Source: Methyloceanibacter caenitepidi
Lineage (GTDB): Bacteria > Pseudomonadota > Alphaproteobacteria > Rhizobiales > Methyloligellaceae
Length of the DNA stretch: 64,000 nt
NCBI RefSeq assembly: GCF_000828475.1
Contig: NZ_AP014648.1
Coordinates: 2,367,400-2,431,399 of the forward strand
Direction: 5' to 3'
Below the pieces are notes generated by a model, which ran no database searches, had not been told where the DNA came from, and was given only the letters and a program-made list of their open reading frames with translations. The position numbers and the translations under genes are program-made. Of the stretch, positions 43,538 through 52,799 are shown one piece after another (the first letter of the stretch is position 1; every line of letters starts with the position of its first letter).

Positions 43538-43831
43538 ATGACACGGCTTGGATTGCTTCTGCTTGGGGTGCTTTTTCTTGGCGGCGCGGCGTTTGCGCAA
43601 ACGACATCGCAGCCGGCCCAGTCGCTGAAGCCCACCCCGTCGGCCTGCAGCTCCTCGAGCCAGTCCATGCGGGTCTGCACCAACGGTCTCAGATCGTGCA
43701 ACGATGTCTGTGCGGCGCAGGCCCTGTCGGCGAACTCGCAGATCGTCGGTTGCGAAACGTCCTGCTGCACCCGCTATAATGTCTGCGTCAAGACGCGAAA
43801 CTGCGGCTCCCGCGTGATCGACTGCCAATAG
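43538..43831 (+). CDS. exported ten-cysteine small protein
   Basis: 97 residues from the ATG at 43538, with GAGGG upstream; a GTG four codons earlier is an alternative. Signal peptide TRLGLLLLGVLFLGGAAFAQ. The mature chain of about 77 residues has ten cysteines, including SCNDVCAAQ, CETSCCTRYNVC and RNCGSRVIDC, so five disulfides are possible. No known toxin or inhibitor family is recognised from memory. It lies between two minus-strand genes. Confidence 0.65.
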   Translation: MTRLGLLLLGVLFLGGAAFAQTTSQPAQSLKPTPSACSSSSQSMRVCTNGLRSCNDVCAAQALSANSQIVGCETSCCTRYNVCVKTRNCGSRVIDCQ

Positions 43832-43849
43832 AGGCCACGCGTCCGCCGC

Positions 43850-45958
43850 TTAGGTGCCCCCGGCTTCTGCCGAGACCTCCTCGAGCTGAGCCTTCAGCAT
43901 CTCGGGATCCAGGTACTGGATCACGGACCGCTCTGCGCCGTCGGAGTCATAGCGAAGCTTGAGCAGCAATCCCCCATAGGATTCGAAGAACTCCTCGATC
44001 GAAATGCCATCCGCGCTGCCCGTGGCCTCGGGCGGAAACAGGAAGGTCAGCCGGAAAGGCTCTCCCGGCCCCACGGTGGCCACCGGGCCCGGCGACGATA
44101 GCTCTTTGTCTTGTGGCTCCACGACCACGTCGAGCTTGAGATCGGGCCGCTTCACGTCGGCACTGAGAGCAGCCTCCAAATCCGTTAGAGTCTCGTCGGA
44201 GTTGTTCACCCCGGCAATTGAGATGCCGTTGATTAGGAACGATTGGGGCGTGCCCGAAAGGGTGAAGACGGAGCGGTCCGGCAACGGGAGGTCGGGCTGG
44301 TGGAAGGCCCAGGAAATTTTGGAGAAGGTTTCGTCCCCCGGCTCCGCGGCGATCACGGGGCCGGAAGTCGACCGCAACAGAAAGCCGCCTCCGATCAGAA
44401 GGCCGCCAAGGACGAGTAACACGGCACCGGCGAATATCATCATCTGACCGAGATCCAGCCCCCTCTTTTGCGCCCAGTCGGCACCTTGAGCGATCGCGCC
44501 CGCCTGCATGCGGGTAACAGCGGCCACGCCGGCTTTCGCCGATGCCACGCCGCGCGCCGTTTGCCGGCGTAGCCAGACCGACCCGGTACTGGCCTTGCTC
44601 CCGACACCGCGAGCGAGGCTCCCGGCCTGAATGTTGGCGCGTTGCCCCCATGATGACAGCATATCGCCCATCCGGGCGGCAACGCCTGACGCCAGACCGC
44701 CTGGAATCGCCGCTACGGCCGTGCGGCCCTCGCTGGTCCGCTCCGGTTCGGATGGGGACGTCGCATCGGTTTCGCCGGCAGAGCGTGACTCCTGCACCCA
44801 CGGATTGTTTGCGGGCTGGCCGAAGAGCCTGGTCCCTTCCGGATGCGGCCCATAGGTCTCGAAAACATGGACCGAGGCGGAACGAGCGGCACCAAGAGCC
44901 TGGTCATTGTCGTAATGCGCAGTCCCCTCGCCCCTGCCGGCTTGGACCGAGGCCGGCGCACGAACCCGCGCAAAATGCTGCACCTCACGCCCGACCCGCG
45001 CCAAGTGAATGAAGAGCTTCGAGGGGATGGCCGCCGCGCGCGAAGCCGTCCACGCGCCGGCCCGGGAAAGTCCGCGCCCGCCCGTCGCGCTGAGCTTGGC
45101 GGCCTTCGCAGCGGCAACCCATGCGCCGGAAGCAAGACTGTCGCGGGTGGCGGTGGCCAGTGCCGCTGCGCTGCCGCCGCCGGAGGTCAATCCGCTTCCG
45201 ATTACACGGCCGCCGCTGCCAAGGGCTTTTCCGGTCTGGCGTGACAGTTTCCCGGCCTCGGCGGCAACAACCTGCGACCCTGCGGCGAGAGCCTGGCTGC
45301 CGGCCCGGACCGACGCCTTCGCCTTCGAACCGCTCCAGGCCGCGCCCGCCGCGACGCCAGCGCCGGCACCGCGCGCTGCCAAACCAACCTTCTGGCCCGT
45401 CCACTGCGCCCCTTGCGCGAGACCCCGGCCGGCGGCGGCAAACGCCTGAGCCGACACGCGGGCCACGGCCGACAAGCCAGATCCAGCATAGCGCATGCCC
45501 GAACCGCAAACACGCACGAGCCCTTGCCACACGACCACCACACCATGGCCGATCGCGCGGACGGCGAAGCGCACGGCGCCCGTGACCTTCCTGGCGCCGA
45601 AAACAATCCAGGAGCGGAAGAACAGGTAGAGATCGACAAACGCATCGCGGATTGCTTGAAGTGCGCGCTGGCGCACCAAACGCCGGTGACGGCGGACACG
45701 GTCCTTCTTGGCGTTAGCGGCGCGAAGCTCCTGTTGCCGCTGAAGCCAGCGCTCGTGACGATCCCTATCCCGCTTGACGGCGTCGCTCTGGGCCTGGAGC
45801 CAGCGCTGGTGGTCGGTCAGATCTTCTTTGACGCTCGATAAAAGGGCGCCCGATCGCGCCGCCGTGTCTTTGGCAGCGGCAACGGACGCCGCCAGGGCCG
45901 CGGACTCTTGCTCGTCCACGTCCTCGTCCAAAGTCGACCAGGCACGTCGTTTTTTCAT
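43850..45958 (-). CDS. large single-pass membrane protein with Ala/Gly-rich W repeats
   Basis: 702 residues from the ATG at 45958 (MKKRRAWSTLDEDVDEQES); a TTG start at 46102 would add 48 residues. Layout: residues 15-100 charged coiled coil (TDHQRWLQAQSDAVKRDRDRHERWLQRQ); about 105-145 a hydrophobic helix region; about 160-500 Ala/Gly-rich low-complexity repeats of the type xGAxWTxxK (GAQWTGQK, GAAWSGSK, AGAWTASR, GADWAQKR); residues about 505-527 a clear membrane helix (MMIFAGAVLLVLGGLLIGGG); then a 174-residue C-terminal domain (FTLSGTPQSFLINGISIAGV, a beta-rich pattern). No family is recognised. C-terminus probably periplasmic. Confidence 0.65.
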   Translation of the reverse strand: MKKRRAWSTLDEDVDEQESAALAASVAAAKDTAARSGALLSSVKEDLTDHQRWLQAQSDAVKRDRDRHERWLQRQQELRAANAKKDRVRRHRRLVRQRALQAIRDAFVDLYLFFRSWIVFGARKVTGAVRFAVRAIGHGVVVVWQGLVRVCGSGMRYAGSGLSAVARVSAQAFAAAGRGLAQGAQWTGQKVGLAARGAGAGVAAGAAWSGSKAKASVRAGSQALAAGSQVVAAEAGKLSRQTGKALGSGGRVIGSGLTSGGGSAAALATATRDSLASGAWVAAAKAAKLSATGGRGLSRAGAWTASRAAAIPSKLFIHLARVGREVQHFARVRAPASVQAGRGEGTAHYDNDQALGAARSASVHVFETYGPHPEGTRLFGQPANNPWVQESRSAGETDATSPSEPERTSEGRTAVAAIPGGLASGVAARMGDMLSSWGQRANIQAGSLARGVGSKASTGSVWLRRQTARGVASAKAGVAAVTRMQAGAIAQGADWAQKRGLDLGQMMIFAGAVLLVLGGLLIGGGFLLRSTSGPVIAAEPGDETFSKISWAFHQPDLPLPDRSVFTLSGTPQSFLINGISIAGVNNSDETLTDLEAALSADVKRPDLKLDVVVEPQDKELSSPGPVATVGPGEPFRLTFLFPPEATGSADGISIEEFFESYGGLLLKLRYDSDGAERSVIQYLDPEMLKAQLEEVSAEAGGT

Positions 45959-46330
45959 CGGACTGCCCACGCGATGGCCCTCTGTGGACTCCCGGCCGGA
46001 CTTCCGCCCGCTGACGGGCATCCAACCGCCATCGGCCTTGCGCTCCAGCGCAAGCCGCGATTGGCAACGGAGTCGAATCTCGCGGGCGCTCGACAGCCAC
46101 AAAGCGTGTCATGAGCCGAAGCGCCATTCCCCACGGCGGAAACCGGTGTTCTACAAGGCTCACCCAACCCGAGCCGCTTAGAACCAAAGCTTATCAATTT
46201 CCGCCAATCCACCTTAGCGGTCATCGGGACGGCGGCCAATAGCCCTTCGCCAACGCGTTATGCGGCAGGGCCTCTGTAGCGAGATAGTCTGAGGGGTAAT
46301 CGCTGCCGGAACGGCGAAACGCGGCGGAGC
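45959..46330. other. gene-free spacer between two minus-strand genes
   Basis: About 370 nt between the large membrane protein and the small lipoprotein. Apart from the possible upstream start of the former (TTG at 46102) I see no gene, tRNA or clear terminator; probably the promoter region of the membrane protein. Confidence 0.4.
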
Positions 46331-46612
46331 CTAGAACTCGTTCAGGCCACCCAGGACCCGGTCGAAATCGCGGGCCTTCTGATAGTCGATTTCAGCCTTC
46401 GTGGCCCTTTTCGTCGCCCGTTCCTGGCGGCAGGCCTCATAGGCGGCGTCGCCGGGTTCGGCGTTCGTCTTCCGGCATTGTGCGTCGTCCTCGGCGTTGG
46501 CGGCTTCTTCCTTGGCCAAACGCCCAGCCTCGATATCGCCGCGCGAAGCGCAACCAGCGAGGGCGACCGCAAGGGACGCGAGGGCCACCGGGACTAGAAA
46601 AGGTCTCAACAT
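46331..46612 (-). CDS. small lipoprotein
   Basis: 93 residues. Lipoprotein signal: MLRPFLVPVALASLAVALAGC with lipobox LAGC, Cys21 lipidated. The mature part is charged and helical (EAGRLAKEEAANAEDDAQCRKTNAEPGDAAYEACRQERATKRATKAEIDYQKARDFDRVL) with two cysteines. No family is recognised. A single gene, divergent from the S10 peptidase gene. Confidence 0.7.
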   Translation of the reverse strand: MLRPFLVPVALASLAVALAGCASRGDIEAGRLAKEEAANAEDDAQCRKTNAEPGDAAYEACRQERATKRATKAEIDYQKARDFDRVLGGLNEF

Positions 46613-46755
46613 GACAGATTGGCTTGGCCCCCAAACATGGCACGGTCAAGGTCAAAGCTGCGTGATTGTAACCACGCTGCCTTGAGAGCGCCCGTTTGAG
46701 TCCTTAGCTGCGATAAAGGAAAGACGCGTCCCCAGACGAAGACATCGGAGAAATC

Positions 46756-48414
46756 GTGATCCTGTTCCGCCAACGCCGCACCGCAAACACCGTCCTCTCC
46801 CTCCTCGCCGCTCTAATGATCCTTGCCGCTACGGGCGCCGCCCACGCGGGTGAAACGCATGGGGCCGAGAAGGCGTTCTCCGACGGGATTAAACTAGCTT
46901 CCACCGACCAGACAACCGAAGCGTCGGAGAGCACCGGCTCTGACAGCAGCAGCCAGAACGGCACCGACGAAGATTCAGACGAATCCAAGAGCGCCGAAAA
47001 GCCGCTGCGCCTGCCCGCGGACGTCACAACGCAGCACGTTCTCAAACAGAACGGCAAAGACATTCCGTACACGGCCATTGCCGGCACGATCAAACCCCAT
47101 GACGGCAGCGGCAAGCCCGAGGCGGAGATCTTCTACACCTCATACACGACGCACCCCTTGGACGCCGACCGGCCGATCACCTTCGTCTTCAACGGCGGTC
47201 CTGGTGCCGCATCGACCTATCTGCACCTCGGCGCCATGGGGCCGAAAGTCGTGGCCACCACCGAAGATGGCGCGTTGATCGGGCCGCCTGCGCAACTCAT
47301 TGCCAACGAGGCGAGCTGGCTGGATTTCACCGACCTCGTCTTTGTCGACCCCGTCGGCACCGGCTACAGCGGCGCCGCCGGCAGCAAGAGCGGGAAGGAC
47401 TTCTGGGGCGTCGACCAGGACGCGGAATCCCTCGCCGACTTCATTCGTCTCTACCTGACCGAAACGGGCCGCATGGGCTCGCCGGTGTTCCTCGCCGGAG
47501 AAAGCTATGGCGGCTTCCGCGTGGCCGTCCTTGCCCGGAAACTGCAAGAGAAAGGCAGCGTATCCCCGAGCGGTCTCGTGTTGATCTCTCCAGCGCTGGA
47601 GTTCGCGATGCTGCGGGGCGAGGACTTCGACCCACTTCCCTGGGCACTGCAACTCCCCTCCTATGCCGCGGTAAAGCTGGAGAGCGAGGGAACCACCTCG
47701 CGCGAAGGACTGGCGGCAGCCCTTGAAGATGTCGAACACTACGCCATGACCGACTACCTCGTGGCGCTCGCCTCGGGAGTCCAGCCAGGCGGCGAAACGG
47801 CAAGCGAAAAAGTGGCCGAGCTCACCGGCCTGCCGTTGCAGAAGGTCGAGCGCTACTTCGCCCGCGTCCCCCAATCCGTCTTCGTCAAGGAGTTCGACCG
47901 GGACGACGGTCAGGTCCTGAGCATGTATGACGGGAGCGTCGGCGGTCCCGATCCAAACCCGTCAAGCGCCTGGCCCCGCGGTCCCGACCCCGTTCTCGAC
48001 GCCACCGTGCCGTTGTGGTCGACAGCCTTCGTGCGCTACGCCGCCGAGGATCTGGGCTACAAGACCGACGAGGAATTCACGCTCCTAAACCGGAAGATCA
48101 GCAGCCGCTGGGACTACGGCACCAGCCCCACCAAGCAGGGCTATGCCGGCGTCATGGACGATATCCAAGATGCCCGGGCCGCCAACCCGAACCTCGAAGT
48201 TCTGATCGCCAGCGGCTACACCGATCTGATCACGCCCTATTCCGTGCCGGCCTATCTCGTCGGTCAATTGCCGCCGTTGAAGGGCGCGAAGCCCATCGAG
48301 ATCAAGAACTATGCCGGGGGCCATATGCTCTATTTGCGGGCGCCCTCGCGTCTCCACCTGAAGCAGGACGCGCAAGCCATGTACGCCCGCGCGACCGGCG
48401 AAAAAGGATCCTAG
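46756..48414 (+). CDS. exported S10-family serine carboxypeptidase
   Basis: 552 residues, GTG start at 46756 with GGAG 5 nt upstream. Signal peptide about residues 12-31 (LSLLAALMILAATGAAHAG), then a Ser/Asp-rich linker. The alpha/beta-hydrolase S10 motifs are complete: oxyanion region TFVFNGGPGAAS, Ser250 in GESYGGFRVAVL, Asp490 in SGYTDLITPY, His523 in AGGHMLYLRAPS. Hydrolyses C-terminal residues of peptides at acidic pH in known relatives. Bacterial members are usually periplasmic. Its 3' end overlaps the convergent TVP38-like gene by 4 nt. Confidence 0.88.
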   Translation: MILFRQRRTANTVLSLLAALMILAATGAAHAGETHGAEKAFSDGIKLASTDQTTEASESTGSDSSSQNGTDEDSDESKSAEKPLRLPADVTTQHVLKQNGKDIPYTAIAGTIKPHDGSGKPEAEIFYTSYTTHPLDADRPITFVFNGGPGAASTYLHLGAMGPKVVATTEDGALIGPPAQLIANEASWLDFTDLVFVDPVGTGYSGAAGSKSGKDFWGVDQDAESLADFIRLYLTETGRMGSPVFLAGESYGGFRVAVLARKLQEKGSVSPSGLVLISPALEFAMLRGEDFDPLPWALQLPSYAAVKLESEGTTSREGLAAALEDVEHYAMTDYLVALASGVQPGGETASEKVAELTGLPLQKVERYFARVPQSVFVKEFDRDDGQVLSMYDGSVGGPDPNPSSAWPRGPDPVLDATVPLWSTAFVRYAAEDLGYKTDEEFTLLNRKISSRWDYGTSPTKQGYAGVMDDIQDARAANPNLEVLIASGYTDLITPYSVPAYLVGQLPPLKGAKPIEIKNYAGGHMLYLRAPSRLHLKQDAQAMYARATGEKGS

Positions 48415-49124
48415 ACGTTCGTGGAAAGCAGCGGCTTTTCGCGTGCCCCGAAGCGAGGCCAATGCTTCCTCGACAAGCCGACGAGCGTGCCCAACGCGAA
48501 CAGCCCGATGACCCCAACGGCAAGGGTGTTGGATCCGAACGCCACCAATTGCTGCCCGGCCGCGACCACCAGCAGCGTGTAAGGCAGCAGCGCGGCGAAA
48601 CTGGCGAGGTAAAAACGCCAACCGCTCAGCGAGGTAATGCCGGCCACGTAGCTGAGCGCGTCCATGTTGAGCCCCGGCACCAGCCGGCACAGAAAGACCG
48701 CCAGCATCAAATGCGATTGCGGCGTGTTCTCATCGAGCAGCCAACGGCCAATACGCGTTTGCGAGACCCGATCGAGCCAGCCCCGGCGCACCACGAAATC
48801 GCGGCCGAAACGCCTGCCGATAACAAAGCCTACAAGCGCCCCGAGCTGCGCGCCGATCATCACATAGAGCGTGCCGAGAAAGACTCCTTGCGTCGCGCCC
48901 GCCGCAAGCAGGAGCGGCGACGTCGGCACGACGCCGGTGAGGCTTGCAAGAAAACGCAAGAACACGATGGCGATGGGGCCGAAGACGCCAAGCGAGGGCA
49001 AGCCCCGCTGCAGATCGAAATTTTCGAGCGCAACGGCGCCGGCTGGCGTGGTCGTCCACAAGAGAGCCAGCGTGCACAGGCCGATGAAGGCTGTTGGAAT
49101 CGCTCGATGAACCTTCAGCATCAT
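48411..49124 (-). CDS. TVP38/TMEM64 (DedA-like, VTT domain) membrane protein
   Basis: 237 residues, five to six membrane helices. The VTT signature region is VVPTSPLLLAAGATQGVFLGTLYVMIGAQLGALVGFVIGRRFGRD, followed by FLCRLVPGLNMDALSYVAGITSLSGWRFYLASFAALLPYTLLVV. Bacterial relatives are linked to lipid scrambling or transport; the substrate here is unknown. Convergent with the S10 peptidase. Confidence 0.85.
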   Translation of the reverse strand: MMLKVHRAIPTAFIGLCTLALLWTTTPAGAVALENFDLQRGLPSLGVFGPIAIVFLRFLASLTGVVPTSPLLLAAGATQGVFLGTLYVMIGAQLGALVGFVIGRRFGRDFVVRRGWLDRVSQTRIGRWLLDENTPQSHLMLAVFLCRLVPGLNMDALSYVAGITSLSGWRFYLASFAALLPYTLLVVAAGQQLVAFGSNTLAVGVIGLFALGTLVGLSRKHWPRFGAREKPLLSTNV

Positions 49125-49335
49125 GCGCCGTGCTTACGGCAGTCGCATAACCGGAGAACGACAGCCTGAAGCAATGAGCCATTGTTCGTCGTGCCGCTGT
49201 TGTTTGGAGATCCACCGTGCCCAGAGCTTGTCAAATTGCGCCAATGTGCGGTCAGAACGGCGCTGCCCCCTTGCGGACGCCCTTTTTTTGTGGTCCACGG
49301 GCTCTCCACTGGATCGGCGACTTTGAGGATTGGTG

Positions 49336-49989
49336 ATGTCTCTTGGAGGTCTCACGGACTCTGTACGTACAACCTTGGCCCTTGCGATGGCCGGCGCAGC
49401 TGTAGCGGCGTTTGGTTTCGCGGGCCTGGCAAGCGCACAAGATGCTGCGACGACGGACACCGGCGCGGAAGACCAAGCGGCGCAAGTTCTCGCTTGGCAT
49501 GAGTTTCATTATCCCGAACGCGGCTTCGTCATTTCGTTCCCGGGCGTCACGGAACGGCCCAAGGCCGAGAGCACACCCGTGCCGGGGCAGAATCCCCTGC
49601 TTCAGCACGAGTACAAGGTCGAAGCCGGCAAGGACACGGTCTACTCCGTCGTCGTGTTCGAGTATCCGGAGGGACGCGCGCCGAATCCGCCCAGCCAGGA
49701 CTATTTCGAGAAAGTCGTGACGGCTTACGCCAAGGGCAGCGATACGGATCTGCGCCGCAAGACCCCGCTAAAAATCGACGAGCGTCCGGGCTACGAAGCG
49801 AAAGCCGAAGACAGCAAGGGCAAGCTCAACCACTTGATCACGATGGTCGCCAATGGCGACCGGGTCTACATGCTGATCTCGGCCGGACCGAACAAGCACG
49901 CCACCAGCGAGGACGCGCTGCGCTTTCGAGACAGCTTCCGTCTGCTCGGCGGGCCGCCGCCGCCCGGGCAGGCTAAGAAAGACGAGTAG
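49336..49989 (+). CDS. exported protein of unknown function
   Basis: 217 residues. ATG at 49336 with GAGGA 6 nt upstream; TTG and GTG codons just before are less likely. Signal peptide RTTLALAMAGAAVAAFGFAGLASAQ. The mature part is a single domain containing FHYPERGFVISFPG, TPVPGQNPLLQHEYKVEAGKDTVYSVVVFEYP and GDRVYMLISAGPNKHATSEDALRFRDSFRLL. It resembles the periplasmic PsbP/MOG1-like hypothetical proteins, not assigned. A Pro-rich tail (GGPPPPGQAKK) ends the protein. Confidence 0.7.
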   Translation: MSLGGLTDSVRTTLALAMAGAAVAAFGFAGLASAQDAATTDTGAEDQAAQVLAWHEFHYPERGFVISFPGVTERPKAESTPVPGQNPLLQHEYKVEAGKDTVYSVVVFEYPEGRAPNPPSQDYFEKVVTAYAKGSDTDLRRKTPLKIDERPGYEAKAEDSKGKLNHLITMVANGDRVYMLISAGPNKHATSEDALRFRDSFRLLGGPPPPGQAKKDE

Positions 49990-50019
49990 GCCCGGCTGGT
50001 TGACCTGCGGCTCTCGTCG

Positions 50020-51567
50020 CTAAACAGGCTCCGCCCGCAGAGTGTCGAAGAAGCGCTGTCGCCTAGCCGACGGCGCGGGCGCGAATAGTCCTACAAGAAT
50101 CGCAACCAGGAACCCCACCGGGACGCCAAACACGCCGGCCAGGGATCCTTGCACGCCAAGCCAGTTCGCGATCGGCCGCACCGACTCTCTCCACTCCGCC
50201 AACACGGCCGCCTGCTTCGCGGCATCGCTTGTGAGGTAGTACTCGTGGCGCAGAGCCTCGAAGGCCGTTGTCTGCGCCGCAGTCGCGTCCGACAAGAGGC
50301 TCGAGGACTCGTAGAACAGGATGGGCATCGTGTGCGGCGCGATCATGTAATAGAGGCACACCAAGAGCCCCGCGATCATGCCCGCCAGGGCCGCATCGCT
50401 CCCAAGCCGCTTCCACCAGATCCCCAACACCAGCACGGGCAGGAATGCGCTCGCCGCCAAGGACAACGCCGTCGCGGCGCCGACCAGCGTTTCCTGCGGC
50501 CACCGCAACGCCACGGCGCCAGCCGCAACGGCGACCGCGAAAACCGACAGGCGGGCCACGGAAAGCTGCCGGCCGGCAGAGGCGTTGGGCGCGAGGCTTT
50601 TGAAGTACACGTCGTGAGCGATCATGTTGGCGATCGACAAGGCGAGCGCCGCGCCCGTGGACAGGAGGGCCGCTACGGACACGACGGCGAGCACGGCCTC
50701 GCTGAGCATGGACAGGCCGTCGCCAACGGCCAAGGCGGCCGGCTCGTATAGCGCCGCAACCGCTGGAATCGCGGCACAGATGAGGAAAAGGAACACAGGG
50801 GCCCCAACGAAAGACAACCGGGCATCGCTCATGTCCGGTGCCGCGAAGCTCCGCATGAGCAGATAGGGCAGCGAAGCGAACCCCGTCACGAGACAGAAGA
50901 ACAGCGCAAACGAATTGATAGGGCTCGACTGGGCGAAGGGCTGCCAGGACAGAGCTGGGATCACTTCATCGACCAGAAGCGTGTCCGTGCCCGTCAGCGA
51001 GCCCGTTTGCCAAAGCACGGCAACGACGGCGACAAGCCCCGCCAGCAGCATCACCATGTAATAGGCGAGCTGCGACAGGCTCAGCGATCGCATGCCGCCG
51101 ATCAGCGTCGCCACGAAAATGAAGACGATCCCCCCTGCGATGCCGATCCATACGGGAAGCGCCAGCGCCGCCTGTCCCAGCAGGCCGAAGCCGAGCATCA
51201 CGGCGCCTAGCGCCGGAAACGAACACAGCAAGGCGGCAAAAACGCCGAGCGGCCGCATCGTCTCGGCATTGAACCGTTCCGCCAGGAAGTCCGGCAGCGT
51301 GTAGCCACCATAGCCACGCAGGTACGGCGCGATCAGCAGGCCAGCCAGGACGAGGCCGAGCCCCGCGCCCACGAGGAGCAGCGTCGCACCCTGCCAGCCG
51401 AAATCGATACCGCCGGCCGCGCCGACGAAAACGAGCGCCCCCACCGCGGACCCGGCGATAGCGATGGCGTTAAGAAAGGCCGGCATGAGACGGCCGGACG
51501 CAAAGAAGTCGGCGAGCGGACGGGTCAGGCGAACCAGCCCCGCCCGCGCAAAAAGCAGCGCCGCCAT
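50020..51567 (-). CDS. sodium:solute symporter family protein (ActP-like)
   Basis: 515 residues, about 12-13 hydrophobic segments. SSS family core: LADFFASGRLMPAFLNAIAIAGSAVGALVFVGAAGG, YGGYTLPDFLAERFNAETMRPLGV, and GFASLPYLLMRSFAAPDMSDAR with the NSFALFFCLVTGFASLP sodium-site region. Closest to the acetate/cation symporter-like subfamily. The usual first helix is short at the annotated start; the seven in-frame codons upstream (STQLTLL) are hydrophobic, so a start overlapping the oxyR end is possible. It follows the OxyR-like regulator gene by 20 nt. Confidence 0.85.
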   Translation of the reverse strand: MAALLFARAGLVRLTRPLADFFASGRLMPAFLNAIAIAGSAVGALVFVGAAGGIDFGWQGATLLLVGAGLGLVLAGLLIAPYLRGYGGYTLPDFLAERFNAETMRPLGVFAALLCSFPALGAVMLGFGLLGQAALALPVWIGIAGGIVFIFVATLIGGMRSLSLSQLAYYMVMLLAGLVAVVAVLWQTGSLTGTDTLLVDEVIPALSWQPFAQSSPINSFALFFCLVTGFASLPYLLMRSFAAPDMSDARLSFVGAPVFLFLICAAIPAVAALYEPAALAVGDGLSMLSEAVLAVVSVAALLSTGAALALSIANMIAHDVYFKSLAPNASAGRQLSVARLSVFAVAVAAGAVALRWPQETLVGAATALSLAASAFLPVLVLGIWWKRLGSDAALAGMIAGLLVCLYYMIAPHTMPILFYESSSLLSDATAAQTTAFEALRHEYYLTSDAAKQAAVLAEWRESVRPIANWLGVQGSLAGVFGVPVGFLVAILVGLFAPAPSARRQRFFDTLRAEPV

Positions 51568-51587
51568 CAGAAGAGTAAGCTGGGTAC

Positions 51588-52529
51588 TTAGCGTTTTGGG
51601 CCTCCCTTCGGCCGCCGCGGCCGTGCCTTGTCAGGCGCTGCCGGCGCCGCGTCGCGCAGCAACTCGCCAAGCTGCATGAACTCCGCCTTCCGGGGCGAAC
51701 TCCTGCGCCAGGCAAGTCCGATCTCCCGTTTGGGCTCCGGCTCGGTGAAACGCAAGAGCCGAATATCGTCGTCAGGATGAACCTCGATCGCCGCCGCCAT
51801 TTCCGGCAGCAAAGTCACGCCGTAGCCGTTCGCCACCATCTGCATGATCGTGGTGAGGCTCGAGGCGCCGAAACTCTGGCGCATGTCGGGCGCCATCAGA
51901 TGGCAATAGGACAAGGCCTGGTCCCGGAGGCAATGCCCCTCCTCCAGCAGCAGCAGGCGGTCCTGCGCCAGCATGTCCTGGGTCGCCGACACGATGCCCG
52001 AATTGTCCGGCGTGGCCTTGGTCGCGAGAATGAAGGAGTCGTCGAACAAGTAATGAGTCTCCACGGCAGGATCGTCGATGGGCAGCGCCACGAGAATAAC
52101 GTCGAGGTCGCCGCTTACAAGCTCGCGCACCAATGTTTCGGTGACTGTCTCGCGCAGGCGCAGCGAAAGATCCGGAAAACGCGCCTGCAGGGCCGGCAAC
52201 GCGGCCGGCAGCAGGTACGGCGCGATCGACGGGATCGCGCCCAGCTTCAGAACACCGGTGAGGAAGCCTTCCTGCCCCTTGGCGTAGTCTACGAGGTCCT
52301 GGACCGAGGCAAGAATGGTCCGGGCCCTGCCCGCGATCTCCTCGCCCTTGTCGGTGAGTTCGACGCCGGATTTGCGGCGCTCCACGAGTTTCAGCTTCAA
52401 CTCGTCCTCGAGATCCTTGATCTGCATGCTGAGGGCGGGCTGGCTGACGGCACAATCTCGCGCCGCCTGCCCGAAATGGCGCGTGCGGGCCAGCGCCTCC
52501 AGGTAGCGCAACTGTCGGAAAGACACCAT
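51588..52529 (-). CDS. oxyR: LysR-family hydrogen-peroxide-responsive regulator (OxyR-like)
   Basis: 313 residues. N-terminal winged helix FRQLRYLEALARTRHFGQAARDCAVSQPALSMQIKDLE. The regulatory domain keeps the redox cysteines at Cys200 and Cys209 (GHCLRDQALSYC), the spacing of E. coli Cys199/Cys208, so disulfide switching is expected. C-terminal tail Arg/Lys/Pro-rich. The start has no clear ribosome-binding site; an inverted repeat ATAAC-N5-GTTAT sits directly upstream at 52535-52549. It is divergent from pqqCDE and followed by a symporter gene. Confidence 0.88.
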   Translation of the reverse strand: MVSFRQLRYLEALARTRHFGQAARDCAVSQPALSMQIKDLEDELKLKLVERRKSGVELTDKGEEIAGRARTILASVQDLVDYAKGQEGFLTGVLKLGAIPSIAPYLLPAALPALQARFPDLSLRLRETVTETLVRELVSGDLDVILVALPIDDPAVETHYLFDDSFILATKATPDNSGIVSATQDMLAQDRLLLLEEGHCLRDQALSYCHLMAPDMRQSFGASSLTTIMQMVANGYGVTLLPEMAAAIEVHPDDDIRLLRFTEPEPKREIGLAWRRSSPRKAEFMQLGELLRDAAPAAPDKARPRRPKGGPKR

Positions 52530-52534
52530 TGGCG

Positions 52535-52549
52535 ATAACGATTAGTTAT
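52535..52549. promoter_or_regulatory. inverted repeat at the oxyR-like start, possible LysR operator
   Basis: ATAAC-GATTA-GTTAT, 5-bp arms with 5-nt centre, 6 nt from the start codon of the OxyR-like gene; typical geometry of a half-site pair for a LysR regulator, so autoregulation is plausible. The rest of the divergent 314-nt region (52530-52843) also holds the 10-nt palindrome GTTCATGAAC at 52729-52738. No PqqA-type gene is seen in it. Confidence 0.45.
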
Positions 52550-52799
52550 GAAACGGGGGCGGTCAGTGAGGATTTACTTATCATGGCATCGGCGCCCGCG
52601 CTATTTGCGATGAGCCGGGCATGCAATGGAACGGCAGGGTTTCTTCCGGTAGAGTTCAAATATCGGGCTGCCAGGCTGACGGCCCAGATCAGCGGCTTCA
52701 GATGTTCTTAATCCGGGTTCAAGCCCGTGTTCATGAACGAGTCATAGATTCCTTGCGGATTCTCCCCATTTATCTAGGGAGAGACCGTTTCGAGGCGCC

